Origin: Sphingomonas caseinilytica
GTDB taxonomy: Bacteria > Pseudomonadota > Alphaproteobacteria > Sphingomonadales > Sphingomonadaceae
Length of the DNA: 64,000 nt
NCBI RefSeq assembly: GCF_023516455.1
Contig: NZ_JAMGBA010000004.1
Span: 117,575 to 181,574, forward strand
Direction: 5' to 3'
Part shown: in pieces, positions 26,757 through 38,298 of the stretch
Numbering within the stretch: the first letter of the stretch is position 1
Layout of the letters: each line of letters begins with the position of its first letter
Notes under the pieces: model-generated
Databases searched by the model: none
What the model saw: the letters and a program-made list of their open reading frames with translations, nothing else
What the model was told of the DNA's origin: nothing
Translations under genes and position numbers: made by a program

Positions 26757-28481
26757 ATGATGATTTCCGGATGGATTAGGTCCAGTCCGACGTTGCAAAT
26801 GGCGCTTGGCGCTTGTCGCCGCCATTTTGCCTACGCAGCGATATTCAGCGCGTTTTTGAACCTGCTGATCATCGCGCCCATGCTTTACATGCTGCAGGTC
26901 TATGACCGGGTCCTGCCGACACAGGGCCAGACGACCCTGATGCTTCTGACATTGGCGCTGGCGATCGCGTTGTTGGCCATGGCCGGGCTGGAAGCCATCC
27001 GGTCCCGGCTGCTGGTGCGTGCGAGCGTCGAGCTTGACCGCGCAATGTCCGGAAAGATCATTAGGGCGACCCTGACCAGGCCCGACAGCGCCCAGCGCAT
27101 TTCTCGGCAGGCGCTGCGGGAGTTCGACACGCTTCGCAATGCGATCACGGGTCCCGCAATCCACGGACTGCTCGATGCGCCCTGGGTTCCGATCTACATC
27201 ATCGTCGCGTTCCTGCTTCATCCCTGGATCGGCGTTCTGGCGCTTGGGGGAACGCTGCTGGTCGTCTTCCTGGCGTGGCGCAGCGAGGGGGCGACGCGCG
27301 AGCCGCTGCAGCAGGCCAATATGGCGGCAGGACGGTCCTATGCCCTTTACGATAATTCGGTGGCCTCCGCGGACGTTGTACGCTCGCTGGGACTTCGCGA
27401 AGCGCTGGTCGCCGGCCATGTGGGCGACCGGGCGACCATTCTCGACCTTCAATCCGAGGCGGGACTTACGTCCTCGCGGCTGACTGCCGAAAGCAAGTTC
27501 GTCCGCCTGCTGCTGCAGTCGCTTGCGCTCGGCGTCGGCGCGCTTTTGGCGATCAATGCATCGATCAGCCCCGGTGCAGTGTTCGCATCGATGTTCATCG
27601 TCGGGCGCGCAATGGCTCCGATCGACCAGCTGATCGGCAGCTGGCGCACCATCGTGCAGGCCCGGGGTTCCATCGCGGTGCTGGACGAACTGTTCCTGCA
27701 AGCGCCCCCGGACATTGCGAGGACCCGCCTTCCGGCGCCGGAGGGACGGCTCGACATCGATGGCCTGACCGTCATGGGCCAGTATCAAAAGCCCATCCTC
27801 TACAATGTGAGCTTCCGGGTCATGCCGGGCGAGGTTGTGGCGATCGTCGGGCCGAGCGGGGCCGGCAAGTCGACCCTTGTAAGGGCAATTGCCGGGGCCC
27901 AGCGGGCGGACCATGGATCCATCCGCTTCGACAATGGCGAGCAGCGCGATTGGGACCCCGAACTATTGGCCAAGCATGTCGGGTTCATGCCCCAGGAAAC
28001 CGCGCTGTTCGCGGGGACCATCAAGGAGAATATCTCCCGGTTCCGATCAAGGATCGAGCCGTCAGCGCGCGATATCGACGAGCTAGCCATCACGGCCGCC
28101 AAGATGGCCGGCGCGCATGAGATGATCCAGTTGCTTCCCGATGGCTATGACCACCAGCTGCAGGCCGGAGGCCGGGGTTTGTCGGCCGGCCAGGCGCAGC
28201 GGATTGCCCTCGCCCGCGCACTGTTCGAATCCCCGCGCTACGTGATCCTCGACGAACCGAATGCAAGCCTGGACGCCGAGGGCGACGCGCAACTTACGGA
28301 AACGCTGGTGCAGCTGAAATCGGCTGGCGTCACGATCCTGGTCGTCGCGCATCGACTGAGCCTGTTGCCGGTCGTCGATAAGATATTGGCGATCAGGGAT
28401 GGGCGATTGGCGATGTACGGCGCCCGGGATGAAGTCATGCGGGTGATTGCGCCCCAACAACGCGTTTCGGCGCAGGGATAA
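26757..28481 (+). CDS. Type I secretion system permease/ATPase
   Basis: A 574-residue ABC exporter half-molecule of the PrtD type, acting as a dimer in the inner membrane. The N-terminal transmembrane domain holds helices such as FAYAAIFSAFLNLLIIAPML, and no C39 peptidase-like domain precedes it. The nucleotide-binding domain has Walker A GPSGAGKST (about residue 365), signature GLSAGQAQRIALARAL, Walker B YVILDEPNASLD and the H-loop VVAHRLS. It lies 93 bp after the RTX protease and 6 bp before the adaptor gene, which identifies its substrate. The outer-membrane TolC partner must be encoded elsewhere. Confidence 0.93.
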   Translation: MMISGWIRSSPTLQMALGACRRHFAYAAIFSAFLNLLIIAPMLYMLQVYDRVLPTQGQTTLMLLTLALAIALLAMAGLEAIRSRLLVRASVELDRAMSGKIIRATLTRPDSAQRISRQALREFDTLRNAITGPAIHGLLDAPWVPIYIIVAFLLHPWIGVLALGGTLLVVFLAWRSEGATREPLQQANMAAGRSYALYDNSVASADVVRSLGLREALVAGHVGDRATILDLQSEAGLTSSRLTAESKFVRLLLQSLALGVGALLAINASISPGAVFASMFIVGRAMAPIDQLIGSWRTIVQARGSIAVLDELFLQAPPDIARTRLPAPEGRLDIDGLTVMGQYQKPILYNVSFRVMPGEVVAIVGPSGAGKSTLVRAIAGAQRADHGSIRFDNGEQRDWDPELLAKHVGFMPQETALFAGTIKENISRFRSRIEPSARDIDELAITAAKMAGAHEMIQLLPDGYDHQLQAGGRGLSAGQAQRIALARALFESPRYVILDEPNASLDAEGDAQLTETLVQLKSAGVTILVVAHRLSLLPVVDKILAIRDGRLAMYGARDEVMRVIAPQQRVSAQG

Positions 28482-28487
28482 GACGAT

Positions 28488-29873
28488 ATGAACGGCAAAC
28501 TCGCGCTAGTGTCGGCAACCCCGGCCCCATATGCCGCCTCGACGTCAGAACTCACGCAAGCGCTGACCGCGCGGGCCAATCCGAACCGCGACATTCGCGT
28601 GGGCCTCATCATCGCGGCGATATTCTTCGTGGGCCTGCTCGGGTGGGCAGCTGTCGCACGGCTTGATGCCGCCGCCATTGCGCCGGGCAAGCTGGTCGTT
28701 TCGGGACAGCGTCAGACAGTTCAGCATCGCGACGGCGGTGTGGTGGCCGAGGTCCTGGTCAAGGAAGGCCAGCATGTCCGCCAGGGCGACGTGCTGGTGC
28801 GTCTGGCGGCGGCCGATGTCGAAGCCCAGGAGCGGGCGCTGGCGGGACAGTCCATTTCCCTGCTCGCCCAGCGCGCGCGGTTACAGGCCGAACAGGCCGG
28901 CCACGCAGCCATCGTTCCGCCCCGGGAATTCGCCACGCTGCAGGGACCCTATCGCTTGGACGCGGACCGAGCGCTCCAGCTTCAGCTCAATCAGATGCGT
29001 ACGCGGATGGCGGTGCTGTCCGCGCAGCGCGGCGTGTTGGACCAGCGCACGTCGCAAGCCTCCAGTTCCGGCCAGGGATACAGCCGCCAGCTCGCGTCCG
29101 TCGAGGAACAGCTCCGCCTGATCGAGGACGAGCTGGCAAGCCTCAAGACGGTGGCGGAAAAGGGCTTCGTTTCCCGCAACCGCATCCGGGCGCTGGAACG
29201 AACCAAGGCAGACCTGGAAGGTCAGCGCGGACAATATGCCGCGACCGTGGCCCAGTCCGGCAGCCAGGCTGGCGAAAGCCGGTTGCAGATACTGGAGGCC
29301 CGGAACAACTATTATGAGCGCATCGCCACGGAACTGCGCGAAGTGGAAACCAGCCTGGCGGACATCCTGCCCCGATGGGATGCGGCGCGCGACCAGCTTG
29401 CCAGGACCCAGATCCGTGCGCCGGCGACCGGCGCGGTTGTGGGCCTCACCATCTTCACGCGGGGCGGCGTCATCGCCGCAGGCCAGAAGCTGATGGACAT
29501 CGTGCCTGACCGGGCCGAGCTGAAGGTCGAGGGGCGGATTTCGCCGACCAATGCCGACGACGTGCGCCCGGGACAGCGCGCCTTCGTGCGGTTCGATACG
29601 CTTCACGAAAAGTCGCTTCCCGCTCTGGAGGGCGTGGTTACCCGCTTCTCGGCCGATGCGATGACTGACGAGCGAACCGGCGAGACATATTATACGGCGG
29701 AAATCTCGATACCCGCCGAGGAACTGCGGCAGGTGGAGGAGCTGCGCGGTGCGCATACGCTTCGGGCCGGCATCCCGGTCGGAATCCAGATTCCGACACG
29801 GAAGCGGACGGCGCTGGAATATGTACTGGAGCCGCTGACCGGCGCCATGCGCCGGTCATTGCACGAACAATAG
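28488..29873 (+). CDS. HlyD family type I secretion periplasmic adaptor
   Basis: A 461-residue membrane-fusion protein linking the ABC exporter to TolC. It has one N-terminal membrane segment (VGLIIAAIFFVGLLGWAAVA), a lipoyl-like half motif (QHRDGGVVAEVLVKEGQHV), and a long coiled-coil hairpin (about residues 110-280, for example LASVEEQLRLIEDELASL). The second lipoyl half (IRAPATGAVVGLTIFTRGGV) and a beta-barrel region to the end follow. The C-terminal RKRTALEYVLEPLTGAMRRS is typical of the PrtE/HlyD group. It is the last gene of the cassette. Confidence 0.93.
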   Translation: MNGKLALVSATPAPYAASTSELTQALTARANPNRDIRVGLIIAAIFFVGLLGWAAVARLDAAAIAPGKLVVSGQRQTVQHRDGGVVAEVLVKEGQHVRQGDVLVRLAAADVEAQERALAGQSISLLAQRARLQAEQAGHAAIVPPREFATLQGPYRLDADRALQLQLNQMRTRMAVLSAQRGVLDQRTSQASSSGQGYSRQLASVEEQLRLIEDELASLKTVAEKGFVSRNRIRALERTKADLEGQRGQYAATVAQSGSQAGESRLQILEARNNYYERIATELREVETSLADILPRWDAARDQLARTQIRAPATGAVVGLTIFTRGGVIAAGQKLMDIVPDRAELKVEGRISPTNADDVRPGQRAFVRFDTLHEKSLPALEGVVTRFSADAMTDERTGETYYTAEISIPAEELRQVEELRGAHTLRAGIPVGIQIPTRKRTALEYVLEPLTGAMRRSLHEQ

Positions 29874-29896
29874 GCGTAAGGACAACGATTCCGAGG

Positions 29897-29920
29897 CTGC
29901 CGGTCGCCGAGACCCGGCAG
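29897..29920. terminator. Hairpin after the type I secretion cassette
   Basis: CTGCCGG (29897-29903) pairs with CCGGCAG (29914-29920) around a 10-nt loop. There is no T run, so it is only a possible terminator or mRNA end. Confidence 0.4.
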
Positions 29921-29994
29921 TCTGTCGAACCGCATTTGCCTGCCTGGCGTCAGGACACGACTGTCCGCTCGCCCGGGGTAATTAGGGAGCGACC

Positions 29995-31248
29995 ATGCGC
30001 CTGCCTTTGCTCGCCTTCGTTTGCGGCTCGTCGCTTGCCGCGGCTCAGCCGGCCGTTCCTCCTCCTGCTTCCGAAACGCTTGAGCAGCTTGTCGTCGATG
30101 CGCGCGCGGCGCGGGTAAAAGGCGATATTCCCAACTGGATCCGGCTTGGGACCAAAGTACTCGAACTGACGCCTGACCATCCGGATATCCTGATCAGCAT
30201 TGCGCGAGCCCATGCGGCTGCCGGCAACAAGGATCAGTCTCTGGCGAAGCTGGGCGACGCGGTACGCCGTGGGGCGGCGTTCGACCCCGGTCGCTTCCCG
30301 GAATTCAAGTCGCTCGAAGGAGACGGCCGATTTGATGCGCTCGCGGCGAACGCCAAGCAGAACCTCGCCCCTGTCGGGAAGGCTACCCGGTTCGCGAAGC
30401 TGCCGGAAGGCGAGTCCGAAGGGATCGCCTATGACCAGGTTTCCAGGCGCCTATTTGCCGGTACAGGGAATGGCGAGCTGCTTGCCATCGACGAACAGGG
30501 CAAGGTTTCCACCTTTGCGTCGGGCGGCGGGCTTCGGCAGATTTTGGGCATCAAGGTAGATGCCGCCCGGCGGCTGGTCTGGCTGGTCAGCGGGCGTTAC
30601 CCGGAGCCTGACGCTCCCGCGGACAGTGGCACCGGCGGAATCCGGGCCTACGACCTCGATAGCGGCGCGATCGTGAAAACCGTTGAAGTCGACGAGCGGC
30701 CAATCCTGCACGGCTTCAACGATCTGGCCTTAGCCAAGGACGGCACCGTCTATGTCACGGATACCAATCGGAATTCCGTCTACAAGCTGGCGCCCGGCGG
30801 CAAGATCTTGGAATTATTGCTCCAGGACGGGCGAATGACCTTCCCCAACGGGATTGTGCTGACGTCGGACCAGCGCACGCTCTTCGTCACGCATGTCGAA
30901 GGGATCAGTGCCGTGGACGTGAGGACCGGAGCCAGGAGGCTGCTCAGCGTGCCGGCCGACGCGTCGGTGAACAGCATCGACGGCCTGCTTCTGCACGATG
31001 GCCAGCTCTACGCCGTGCAAAACTCTCCCTATCTGGATCGAATCGTGGGCATTGCGCTTTCGCCCGACGGTCGTTCGATCGAGCGGGTGCGGACGCTAAG
31101 CTCGCATACGCCGGCGGGCCTCAGCCATACGACCGCAGCCATCGCGGGCGATCATCTCTACATGGTTGGCGGGACGCCGCAGCCCGACGTCTATGGCGGA
31201 ACGAACCCCGCCAAGTCGGACAGCGGGATCTGGCGGATAGCTCTTTAG
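29995..31248 (+). CDS. SMP-30/NHL-like beta-propeller protein, secreted
   Basis: A 417-residue protein with a signal peptide (MRLPLLAFVCGSSLAAAQ). A short TPR-like helical region (about 30-110: TKVLELTPDHPDILISIARA) is followed by a six-bladed propeller resembling the SMP-30/gluconolactonase/YncE group: GESEGIAYDQVSRRLFAG, GFNDLALAKDGTVYVTDTN, FPNGIVLTSDQRTLFVTHV and SIDGLLLHDGQLYAVQNS. The metal-binding Glu, Asn and Asp are plausible (SEGIA, FPNGI, IDGLL), but the enzymatic substrate is not evident. It ends 3 bp inside the convergent small gene. Confidence 0.75.
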   Translation: MRLPLLAFVCGSSLAAAQPAVPPPASETLEQLVVDARAARVKGDIPNWIRLGTKVLELTPDHPDILISIARAHAAAGNKDQSLAKLGDAVRRGAAFDPGRFPEFKSLEGDGRFDALAANAKQNLAPVGKATRFAKLPEGESEGIAYDQVSRRLFAGTGNGELLAIDEQGKVSTFASGGGLRQILGIKVDAARRLVWLVSGRYPEPDAPADSGTGGIRAYDLDSGAIVKTVEVDERPILHGFNDLALAKDGTVYVTDTNRNSVYKLAPGGKILELLLQDGRMTFPNGIVLTSDQRTLFVTHVEGISAVDVRTGARRLLSVPADASVNSIDGLLLHDGQLYAVQNSPYLDRIVGIALSPDGRSIERVRTLSSHTPAGLSHTTAAIAGDHLYMVGGTPQPDVYGGTNPAKSDSGIWRIAL

Positions 31249-31448
31249 GAGAAAGGTGTCTCGATGGGAGCGTCGATTGGCTCCCAACCCTTTATCCTTC
31301 GCGTACCGCTCCACAGCTCCATTGCGCTCTTGGTGCGATAATCTTCTGCTTGGCGGACTGCATCCAAATCATCGTCGGCATTGAAGTCTTGTGATCCGGT
31401 GATGTGACCGGAACCGGCGTCGACGTAGAAGATGCGAAACCCAGGCAT
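31245..31448 (-). CDS. Small conserved hypothetical protein
   Basis: A 67-residue acidic protein, MPGFRIFYVDAGSGHITGSQ and following, with a probable beta strand start, a central helix (DDDLDAVRQAEDYR) and MELWSGTRRIKGWEPID. The pattern ELWxGxRxIxxWxP recurs in many small alphaproteobacterial unknowns, so I think it is a real gene. No function is known. Start ATG 31448 is preceded by GGGGGAATGCC. Confidence 0.65.
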   Translation of the reverse strand: MPGFRIFYVDAGSGHITGSQDFNADDDLDAVRQAEDYRTKSAMELWSGTRRIKGWEPIDAPIETPFS

Positions 31449-31721
31449 AGGGCATTCCCCCGCACCCTTATACCTTGCTTTTACTTAGGATTATATAACC
31501 TAGAGTAAACCAGAATTCTGTCGCAATTCACGAATTCGGGAAAAGCCTAGCCAAGTCTCAGGGGTGCTCCCCATTCGTTGCGGCGAGACATGTTCCATAG
31601 TTGGAACTGCGTCGGAGTCGTGCCCCCGTGCTCCGGCTGCCCCGGCCGGCGTCCTTGATGCGGGAGGGGTTCGAGGGCGCCGGCATCGGAGACGCCATAC
31701 CGCTCACGCAGGTTGCGCATT

Positions 31722-31904
31722 GTGGATGAGAGAGTAGCCAGGCTTCGACAGCAAGCGGACCATTGCCGCGAGCTTGCTCTTGGCCTCAACGACGAGCGAA
31801 CCATCTCCACGCTGCTCGCAATGGCGCAGGAGTATGACGAGAAGGCCGAAGAAGTTGAGAACTACCGGCCGAAACCGCGACGTCTGCGGCAGCCGGGCCC
31901 ATAG
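31722..31904 (+). CDS. Small helical hypothetical protein
   Basis: About 60 residues from GTG 31722 (TTG 31713 also possible): VDERVARLRQQADHCRELAL, then DERTISTLLAMAQEYDEKAE. It forms one or two amphipathic helices and ends in a basic, proline-rich tail. Many small sphingomonad proteins share the RxRxxAxxCRxLA style followed by LLxxAxxYDxxA, so it is probably expressed; function unknown. Upstream, 31449-31721 holds no convincing gene. The stop lies 12 bp from the end of typA. Confidence 0.55.
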   Translation: MDERVARLRQQADHCRELALGLNDERTISTLLAMAQEYDEKAEEVENYRPKPRRLRQPGP

Positions 31905-31916
31905 GCCCGGCTGAGC

Positions 31917-33749
31917 TTAGGCGGCTTCCATCTTCCGGGATTCGCGCTTGCGCTCGTGCGGGTCGAGGAAGCGCTTGCGGATGCGGATTGCCTTGGGCGT
32001 CACTTCGACCAGCTCGTCGTCCTGGATGTAGGCGATCGCCTGCTCCAGGGTCATGCGCTTCGGCGGCGTGAGGCGGATGCCTTCGTCCTTGCCCGATGCG
32101 CGGAAGTTGGTCAGCTGCTTCGACTTCAGCGGATTGACCTCAAGGTCCTGCGGCTTGGCATTCTCGCCGATGACCATGCCTTCGTAGAGCATTTCGCCAG
32201 GCGAGATGAACAGTATGCCGCGCTCTTCCAGCATGTTGAGCGAGTAAGCGACTGCCGCGCCCTGCTCCATCGAGATCAGAACGCCATTCTGGCGGCCGGT
32301 GATCGGTCCCTTGTAGGGGCCGTATTTGTCGAACAGCCGGTTCATGATGCCGGTACCGCGCGTGTCGGAAAGGAATTCGCCATGATAGCCGATCAGGCCG
32401 CGGGACGGCGCCGAGAACATCAGGCGGGTCTTGCCGCCACCTGAAGGGCGCATGTCGGTCATCTCGGCCTTGCGAAGCGCCATCTTGTCGATGACCGTGC
32501 CGGAGAATTCGTCGTCGACGTCGACCACGACCGTCTCATACGGCTCCTCGCGGCCCGACGGACCTTCGCGGAACAGCACGCGCGGACGGCTGATCGATAG
32601 CTCGAAGCCTTCGCGGCGCAGCGTTTCGATAAGAACGCCAAGCTGAAGCTCGCCGCGACCGGCGACCTCGAATGCTTCGCCGCCCGGCGTCTCGCTGACG
32701 CGGATGGCGACATTGCCTTCGGCCTCGCGGTCCAGGCGGTCGCGAATGACGCGGCTCTGCACCTTGTCACCGTCCTTGCCGGCAAACGGGCTGTCGTTGA
32801 CCGCGAAGGTCATGCTGAGCGTCGGCGGATCGATTTCGCGTGCGTGCAGCGGCTCGGTGATCTGCGGTGTGCCGATGGTGTTCGACACGGTTGCCTTCAT
32901 GAGGCCCGCGATGGCGACGATGTCGCCCGCCTTGGCGGTCTCGACCGGAACGCGCTCCAGTCCCTGGAATGCGAACAGCTTGGTGACGCGGCCGTCCTCG
33001 ACGGTCTTGCCGTTGACGTCGACCGCGCGAATCGGGTCGTTGACGTTGAGCGTGCCGCTCTCGATCCGGCCGGTGAGGATGCGGCCCAAGAAGTTGTCGC
33101 GATCGAGGAGCGTCGCAAGCATCTTGAACTCGCCTTGCGGGTCAAGCTGCGGCGCCGGGACATGCTCAACGATCTTTTCGAACAGCGGAGTGAGGTCGCC
33201 TTCGCGGACATCGTCGGTGAGACCGGCATAGCCTGCACGGCCCGAAGCGTAGAGCGTTGGGAAGTCCAGCTGCTCGTCATTGGCTTCGAGGTTCAGGAAC
33301 AGTTCGAACACTTCGTCCAGCACCTCGGCCGGGCGCGCGTCGGGACGGTCGATCTTGTTGACGACGACGATCGGCTTCAGGCCGAGGCTCAGCGCCTTGC
33401 CGGTGACGAACTTGGTCTGCGGCATCGGGCCTTCGGCGCTGTCGACCAGCAGGATGACGCCATCGACCATGGAGAGGATGCGCTCCACCTCGGCGCCGAA
33501 GTCGGCGTGGCCCGGCGTGTCGACGATGTTGATGTGCGTCGTCTCGCCGGCCGAGTTGGCCCACTCGATCGAGGTGCACTTGGCGAGGATGGTGATGCCC
33601 CGCTCCTTCTCCAGCTCGTTCGAATCCATGGCGCGTTCCTCGACGCGCTGGTTTTCGCGGAAAGTGCCCGATTGGCGGAAAAGCTGGTCGACGAGCGTGG
33701 TCTTGCCATGGTCGACGTGGGCGATGATCGCCACGTTGCGCAGGTTCAT
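31917..33749 (-). CDS. typA: Translational GTPase TypA/BipA
   Basis: A ribosome-binding GTPase related to EF-G and LepA, involved in 50S assembly and stress adaptation. The 610-residue product starts [20 protein letters not shown] (G1), then [10 protein letters not shown] (G2), [15 protein letters not shown] (G3) and [12 protein letters not shown] (G4). Domains III and V and the TypA-specific C-terminal domain ([19 protein letters not shown]) follow. Full length and intact. It stands alone between unrelated genes. Confidence 0.97.
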   Translation of the reverse strand: MNLRNVAIIAHVDHGKTTLVDQLFRQSGTFRENQRVEERAMDSNELEKERGITILAKCTSIEWANSAGETTHINIVDTPGHADFGAEVERILSMVDGVILLVDSAEGPMPQTKFVTGKALSLGLKPIVVVNKIDRPDARPAEVLDEVFELFLNLEANDEQLDFPTLYASGRAGYAGLTDDVREGDLTPLFEKIVEHVPAPQLDPQGEFKMLATLLDRDNFLGRILTGRIESGTLNVNDPIRAVDVNGKTVEDGRVTKLFAFQGLERVPVETAKAGDIVAIAGLMKATVSNTIGTPQITEPLHAREIDPPTLSMTFAVNDSPFAGKDGDKVQSRVIRDRLDREAEGNVAIRVSETPGGEAFEVAGRGELQLGVLIETLRREGFELSISRPRVLFREGPSGREEPYETVVVDVDDEFSGTVIDKMALRKAEMTDMRPSGGGKTRLMFSAPSRGLIGYHGEFLSDTRGTGIMNRLFDKYGPYKGPITGRQNGVLISMEQGAAVAYSLNMLEERGILFISPGEMLYEGMVIGENAKPQDLEVNPLKSKQLTNFRASGKDEGIRLTPPKRMTLEQAIAYIQDDELVEVTPKAIRIRKRFLDPHERKRESRKMEAA

Positions 33750-33811
33750 TATCGATGTCCGTTGGATAGAGTTGGCGGGCCCTTAGCCGAAATGCTGCAC
33801 TGCGGCAACGG

Positions 33812-34225
33812 CTAACGGGGAAGCCGCTCCAATATTTCGATGCCGCGCTCGAGCGCGCGCTGTTCGCTATGCGCGAGCTTCGAGATGCGGCCTTCCAGGG
33901 AGCCGTCGGCGACGGGAGGTTGCGTCAGCCGGGAGCGACCTTCCTCAGTAAGCCTGAGCTGCAGCCGGCGGCGATTGCCGGGGTCGGGTTGGCGATCGAC
34001 CAGACCGGCGCGGACCAATGCGTCCACGGCGCGGCTGACGGCTGGAGCGCCACGTTTCACCCGGGCCGCGACCTGGTTGAGCGTTCCGCCGGACGTCGCG
34101 TCGACCGCGGCGAGCAGGTCGCGCTGCTGACCCATGGCTTTGGCCGCGGCGGTATCCCCGCCCAATTGTTCGATGAGCCTGGCGAAGCGTGACGCCAACG
34201 CGCCCGGTGACGAATTTCCCCACAT
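33812..34225 (-). CDS. MarR family transcriptional regulator
   Basis: A 137-residue winged-helix repressor type. The recognition region is LNQVAARVKRGAPAVSRAVD, followed by the wing LVDRQPDPGNRRRLQLRLTEEG. The C-terminal dimerisation helix is ISKLAHSEQRALERGIEIL. It is divergent from the MFS gene at 34281, with a perfect 12-bp palindrome between them at 34255-34266. The simplest reading is that it represses its own gene and the exporter until a ligand binds. The ligand is unknown. Confidence 0.85.
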   Translation of the reverse strand: MWGNSSPGALASRFARLIEQLGGDTAAAKAMGQQRDLLAAVDATSGGTLNQVAARVKRGAPAVSRAVDALVRAGLVDRQPDPGNRRRLQLRLTEEGRSRLTQPPVADGSLEGRISKLAHSEQRALERGIEILERLPR

Positions 34226-34254
34226 GTCTTCACGGTATCAAAGATTTCGCGTTT

Positions 34255-34266
34255 GGCAAATTTGCC
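34255..34266. promoter_or_regulatory. Candidate MarR operator
   Basis: GGCAAATTTGCC is a perfect palindrome placed between divergent marR (start 34225) and MFS (start 34281) genes. MarR dimers bind short palindromes in such positions. No promoter boxes could be fixed with confidence. Confidence 0.55.
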
Positions 34267-34280
34267 TGTACGCAAGTTTC

Positions 34281-35465
34281 ATGTCGAAACCCGCTCGCCT
34301 GCCGCGTACCGTCTGGGTTCTTGGGATCGTCAGCCTGCTGATGGACCTGTCGAGCGAGATTTATCACGCGCTGCTGCCGGCCTTTCTGACGGTCACGCTT
34401 GGCCTCCCCGCGGTAGCGATGGGAGCGATCGACGGTGTCGCCGAGGGAACCGCCAACATCGCCAAGCTGGTGTCGGGACGCCTCAGCGACCGGCAGCAGA
34501 AGCGCAAACCCTGGATCCTCCTTGGCTATGGAATGGCGGCGCTTTCGAAGCCGCTGTTCCCGCTCGCGCAAGGGGCGCTGCCGGTGATGGGAGCGCGCTT
34601 CGTCGACCGGATCGGTAAGGGCATTCGCGGCGCTCCTCGCGACGCGATGATCGCCGACGAGACCACGCCGGACCAGCGGGGCGCGGCCTATGGCTTGAGG
34701 CAGGCGCTGGACACGGTCGGCGGGACGCTTGCCCCGCTCGCGGCGATCGGTCTGATGATATGGTTTGCCGACGATATCCGCATCGTGTTCTGGATCGCGG
34801 CGATCCCGGCGTTCCTTTCATTCCTGTTCGCCTGGACCATGCTTCGCGAGCCCGAGCGGCATGTGATGGACGGCAAGCAGGTGAAATGGGGCGGTTGGCG
34901 GTCGCTGGATATCAAGGTCCGGAGGCTCGTCGGCATCGGCTTCCTGTTCGGACTGGCCCGCTTTTCGGAAAGCTTCCTGATCCTGAAAGCGCTGGATGCC
35001 GGCCTTGCCCCAGCCTGGTCGCCGCTGGCCCTGGCGGCATTCAGCCTGTCCTTCATGATCCTCGCCTATCCGGCGGGTTCGCTCAGCGATCGGATGGAGC
35101 CCAAGTCAGTCCTGTTGGGCGGTATTGCAGTGTTGATCGCTGCCAACATCTGGCTTGCCCAGGCGGCGGCGATTTGGGCCGTGTTCGCCGGCATCGCGCT
35201 GTGGGGTGCCCACATGGCGCTGACCCAGGGAATATTCGCCCGGATGATCGCCGATGCCGCCCCCGAAGGCCAGCGAGCGACCAGCTTCGGCGCCTTCTTC
35301 TTCGCCAGCGGCGTCGCCACCCTGCTTGCCAGCCTTGGCGCAGGCTATTTGTGGGACCGTGGCGGTCCGGCCGAGACTTTCACGGTCGCGGCTGGAGTTG
35401 CGGCGCTAGCGGGAGCGATGCTGTGGCTGCTCCCTTCGGAGTCTAACTCTCGCGGGTCTGCCTGA
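34281..35465 (+). CDS. MFS transporter, divergent from marR
   Basis: A 394-residue major facilitator protein with about 12 membrane helices. The loop motif after helix 2 (LVSGRLSDRQQKRKPWIL) is the family A-like signature. The segment DRIGKGIRGAPRDAMIADET and the following TPDQRGAAYGLRQALDTVGG are strongly conserved in a subgroup of putative drug exporters. The substrate is not deducible. ATG 34281 is chosen because upstream codons would be antisense to marR. Its end overlaps the cytochrome b561 gene by 23 bp, tail to tail. Confidence 0.85.
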   Translation: MSKPARLPRTVWVLGIVSLLMDLSSEIYHALLPAFLTVTLGLPAVAMGAIDGVAEGTANIAKLVSGRLSDRQQKRKPWILLGYGMAALSKPLFPLAQGALPVMGARFVDRIGKGIRGAPRDAMIADETTPDQRGAAYGLRQALDTVGGTLAPLAAIGLMIWFADDIRIVFWIAAIPAFLSFLFAWTMLREPERHVMDGKQVKWGGWRSLDIKVRRLVGIGFLFGLARFSESFLILKALDAGLAPAWSPLALAAFSLSFMILAYPAGSLSDRMEPKSVLLGGIAVLIAANIWLAQAAAIWAVFAGIALWGAHMALTQGIFARMIADAAPEGQRATSFGAFFFASGVATLLASLGAGYLWDRGGPAETFTVAAGVAALAGAMLWLLPSESNSRGSA

Positions 35466-36027
35466 ACGGCCACATTCTGCCAGCGACGGCACCACGGTCG
35501 ACGAACTGGTTGAAGAGCGCCGCAGACACATGCAGCGCGAGCAGCGCCAACGTGACCCACACCAGCACTTCGTGGACGTCGCCGAAGTCATTCTCCGTCG
35601 GTATGCCGGGGATGGCGGGAACATTGAGGCCCAGTTGCAGTGGTACCCAGCCGTCCTCGGCCCGGCCGGAGACTGCCGCCAGCCCAGTCAGGGGCAAGGC
35701 GAGCAGCAGGATGTAGAACAGGCGATGGTTCCACACGGCGAAGAAGCGGCGCCATTTCGGATAGTCCGAAGGGTAAGGAGGGGGCGGGTTGATCAGCCGG
35801 ATCGCAAGGCGGGTCAGCGCCAGCAGGAGGATGAGCACGCCCCACGTCTTGTGCCAGCCGAACACGAATGCCCGTTCCTCGGACCCTCGCGGCAAGTCGT
35901 GGAAGATGAAGCCGATATAGACCTGCATGATCAGCAGAAGCGCGGTGATCCAGTGGATCCACATCACGATCTTGCGATAGCGGATCGCCAGCGGACCGCT
36001 GCTTTCCTGGACCATATAATCGCTCAT
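35443..36027 (-). CDS. Cytochrome b561
   Basis: A 194-residue di-heme membrane cytochrome with four helices. Probable heme ligands lie in KIVMWIHWITALLLIM, FGWHKTWGVLIL, WNHRLFYILLLAL and VTLALLALHVSAALF. It passes electrons between quinol and periplasmic acceptors; bacterial members include the superoxide oxidase CybB. A loop insertion (GRAEDGWVPLQLGLNVPAIP) lies between helices 3 and 4. It overlaps the MFS gene tail to tail. Confidence 0.9.
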   Translation of the reverse strand: MSDYMVQESSGPLAIRYRKIVMWIHWITALLLIMQVYIGFIFHDLPRGSEERAFVFGWHKTWGVLILLLALTRLAIRLINPPPPYPSDYPKWRRFFAVWNHRLFYILLLALPLTGLAAVSGRAEDGWVPLQLGLNVPAIPGIPTENDFGDVHEVLVWVTLALLALHVSAALFNQFVDRGAVAGRMWPFRQTRES

Positions 36028-36059
36028 CGGCTACCCTTCTTCGCAGTTGCTGACACCTC

Positions 36060-38144
<2,085 letters not shown>

Positions 38145-38170
38145 ACGAGTGCTCCAGGGTTCAAACTAAA

Positions 38171-38283
38171 CCCGTTCGTCCTGAGGAGCGGCTGAGCTTG
38201 CCGAAGCCGCATCTCGAAGGATGGTCCTTCGAGACGGCACTTCGATGCGCTCCGCTTACTCAGTGCCTCCTCAGGATGAACGG
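38171..38283. repeat. Intergenic palindrome, family A (copy 3)
   Basis: CCCGTTCGTCCTGAGGAGCG at 38171 and ATCTCGAAGGAT pair with ATGGTCCTTCGAGACGGC and CCTCCTCAGGATGAACGG ending at 38283. The arms match copy 2 at 11831-11948. It lies between fadJ and the first SDR gene. Confidence 0.8.
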
Positions 38284-38298
38284 TAAAGGGGCGGACTG

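Noticed and set aside
31547..31720. 57-codon frame on the - strand (MRNLRERYGVSDAG)
   Set aside because: No family recognised and it lies in a gap with no clear ribosome site; too weak to list.
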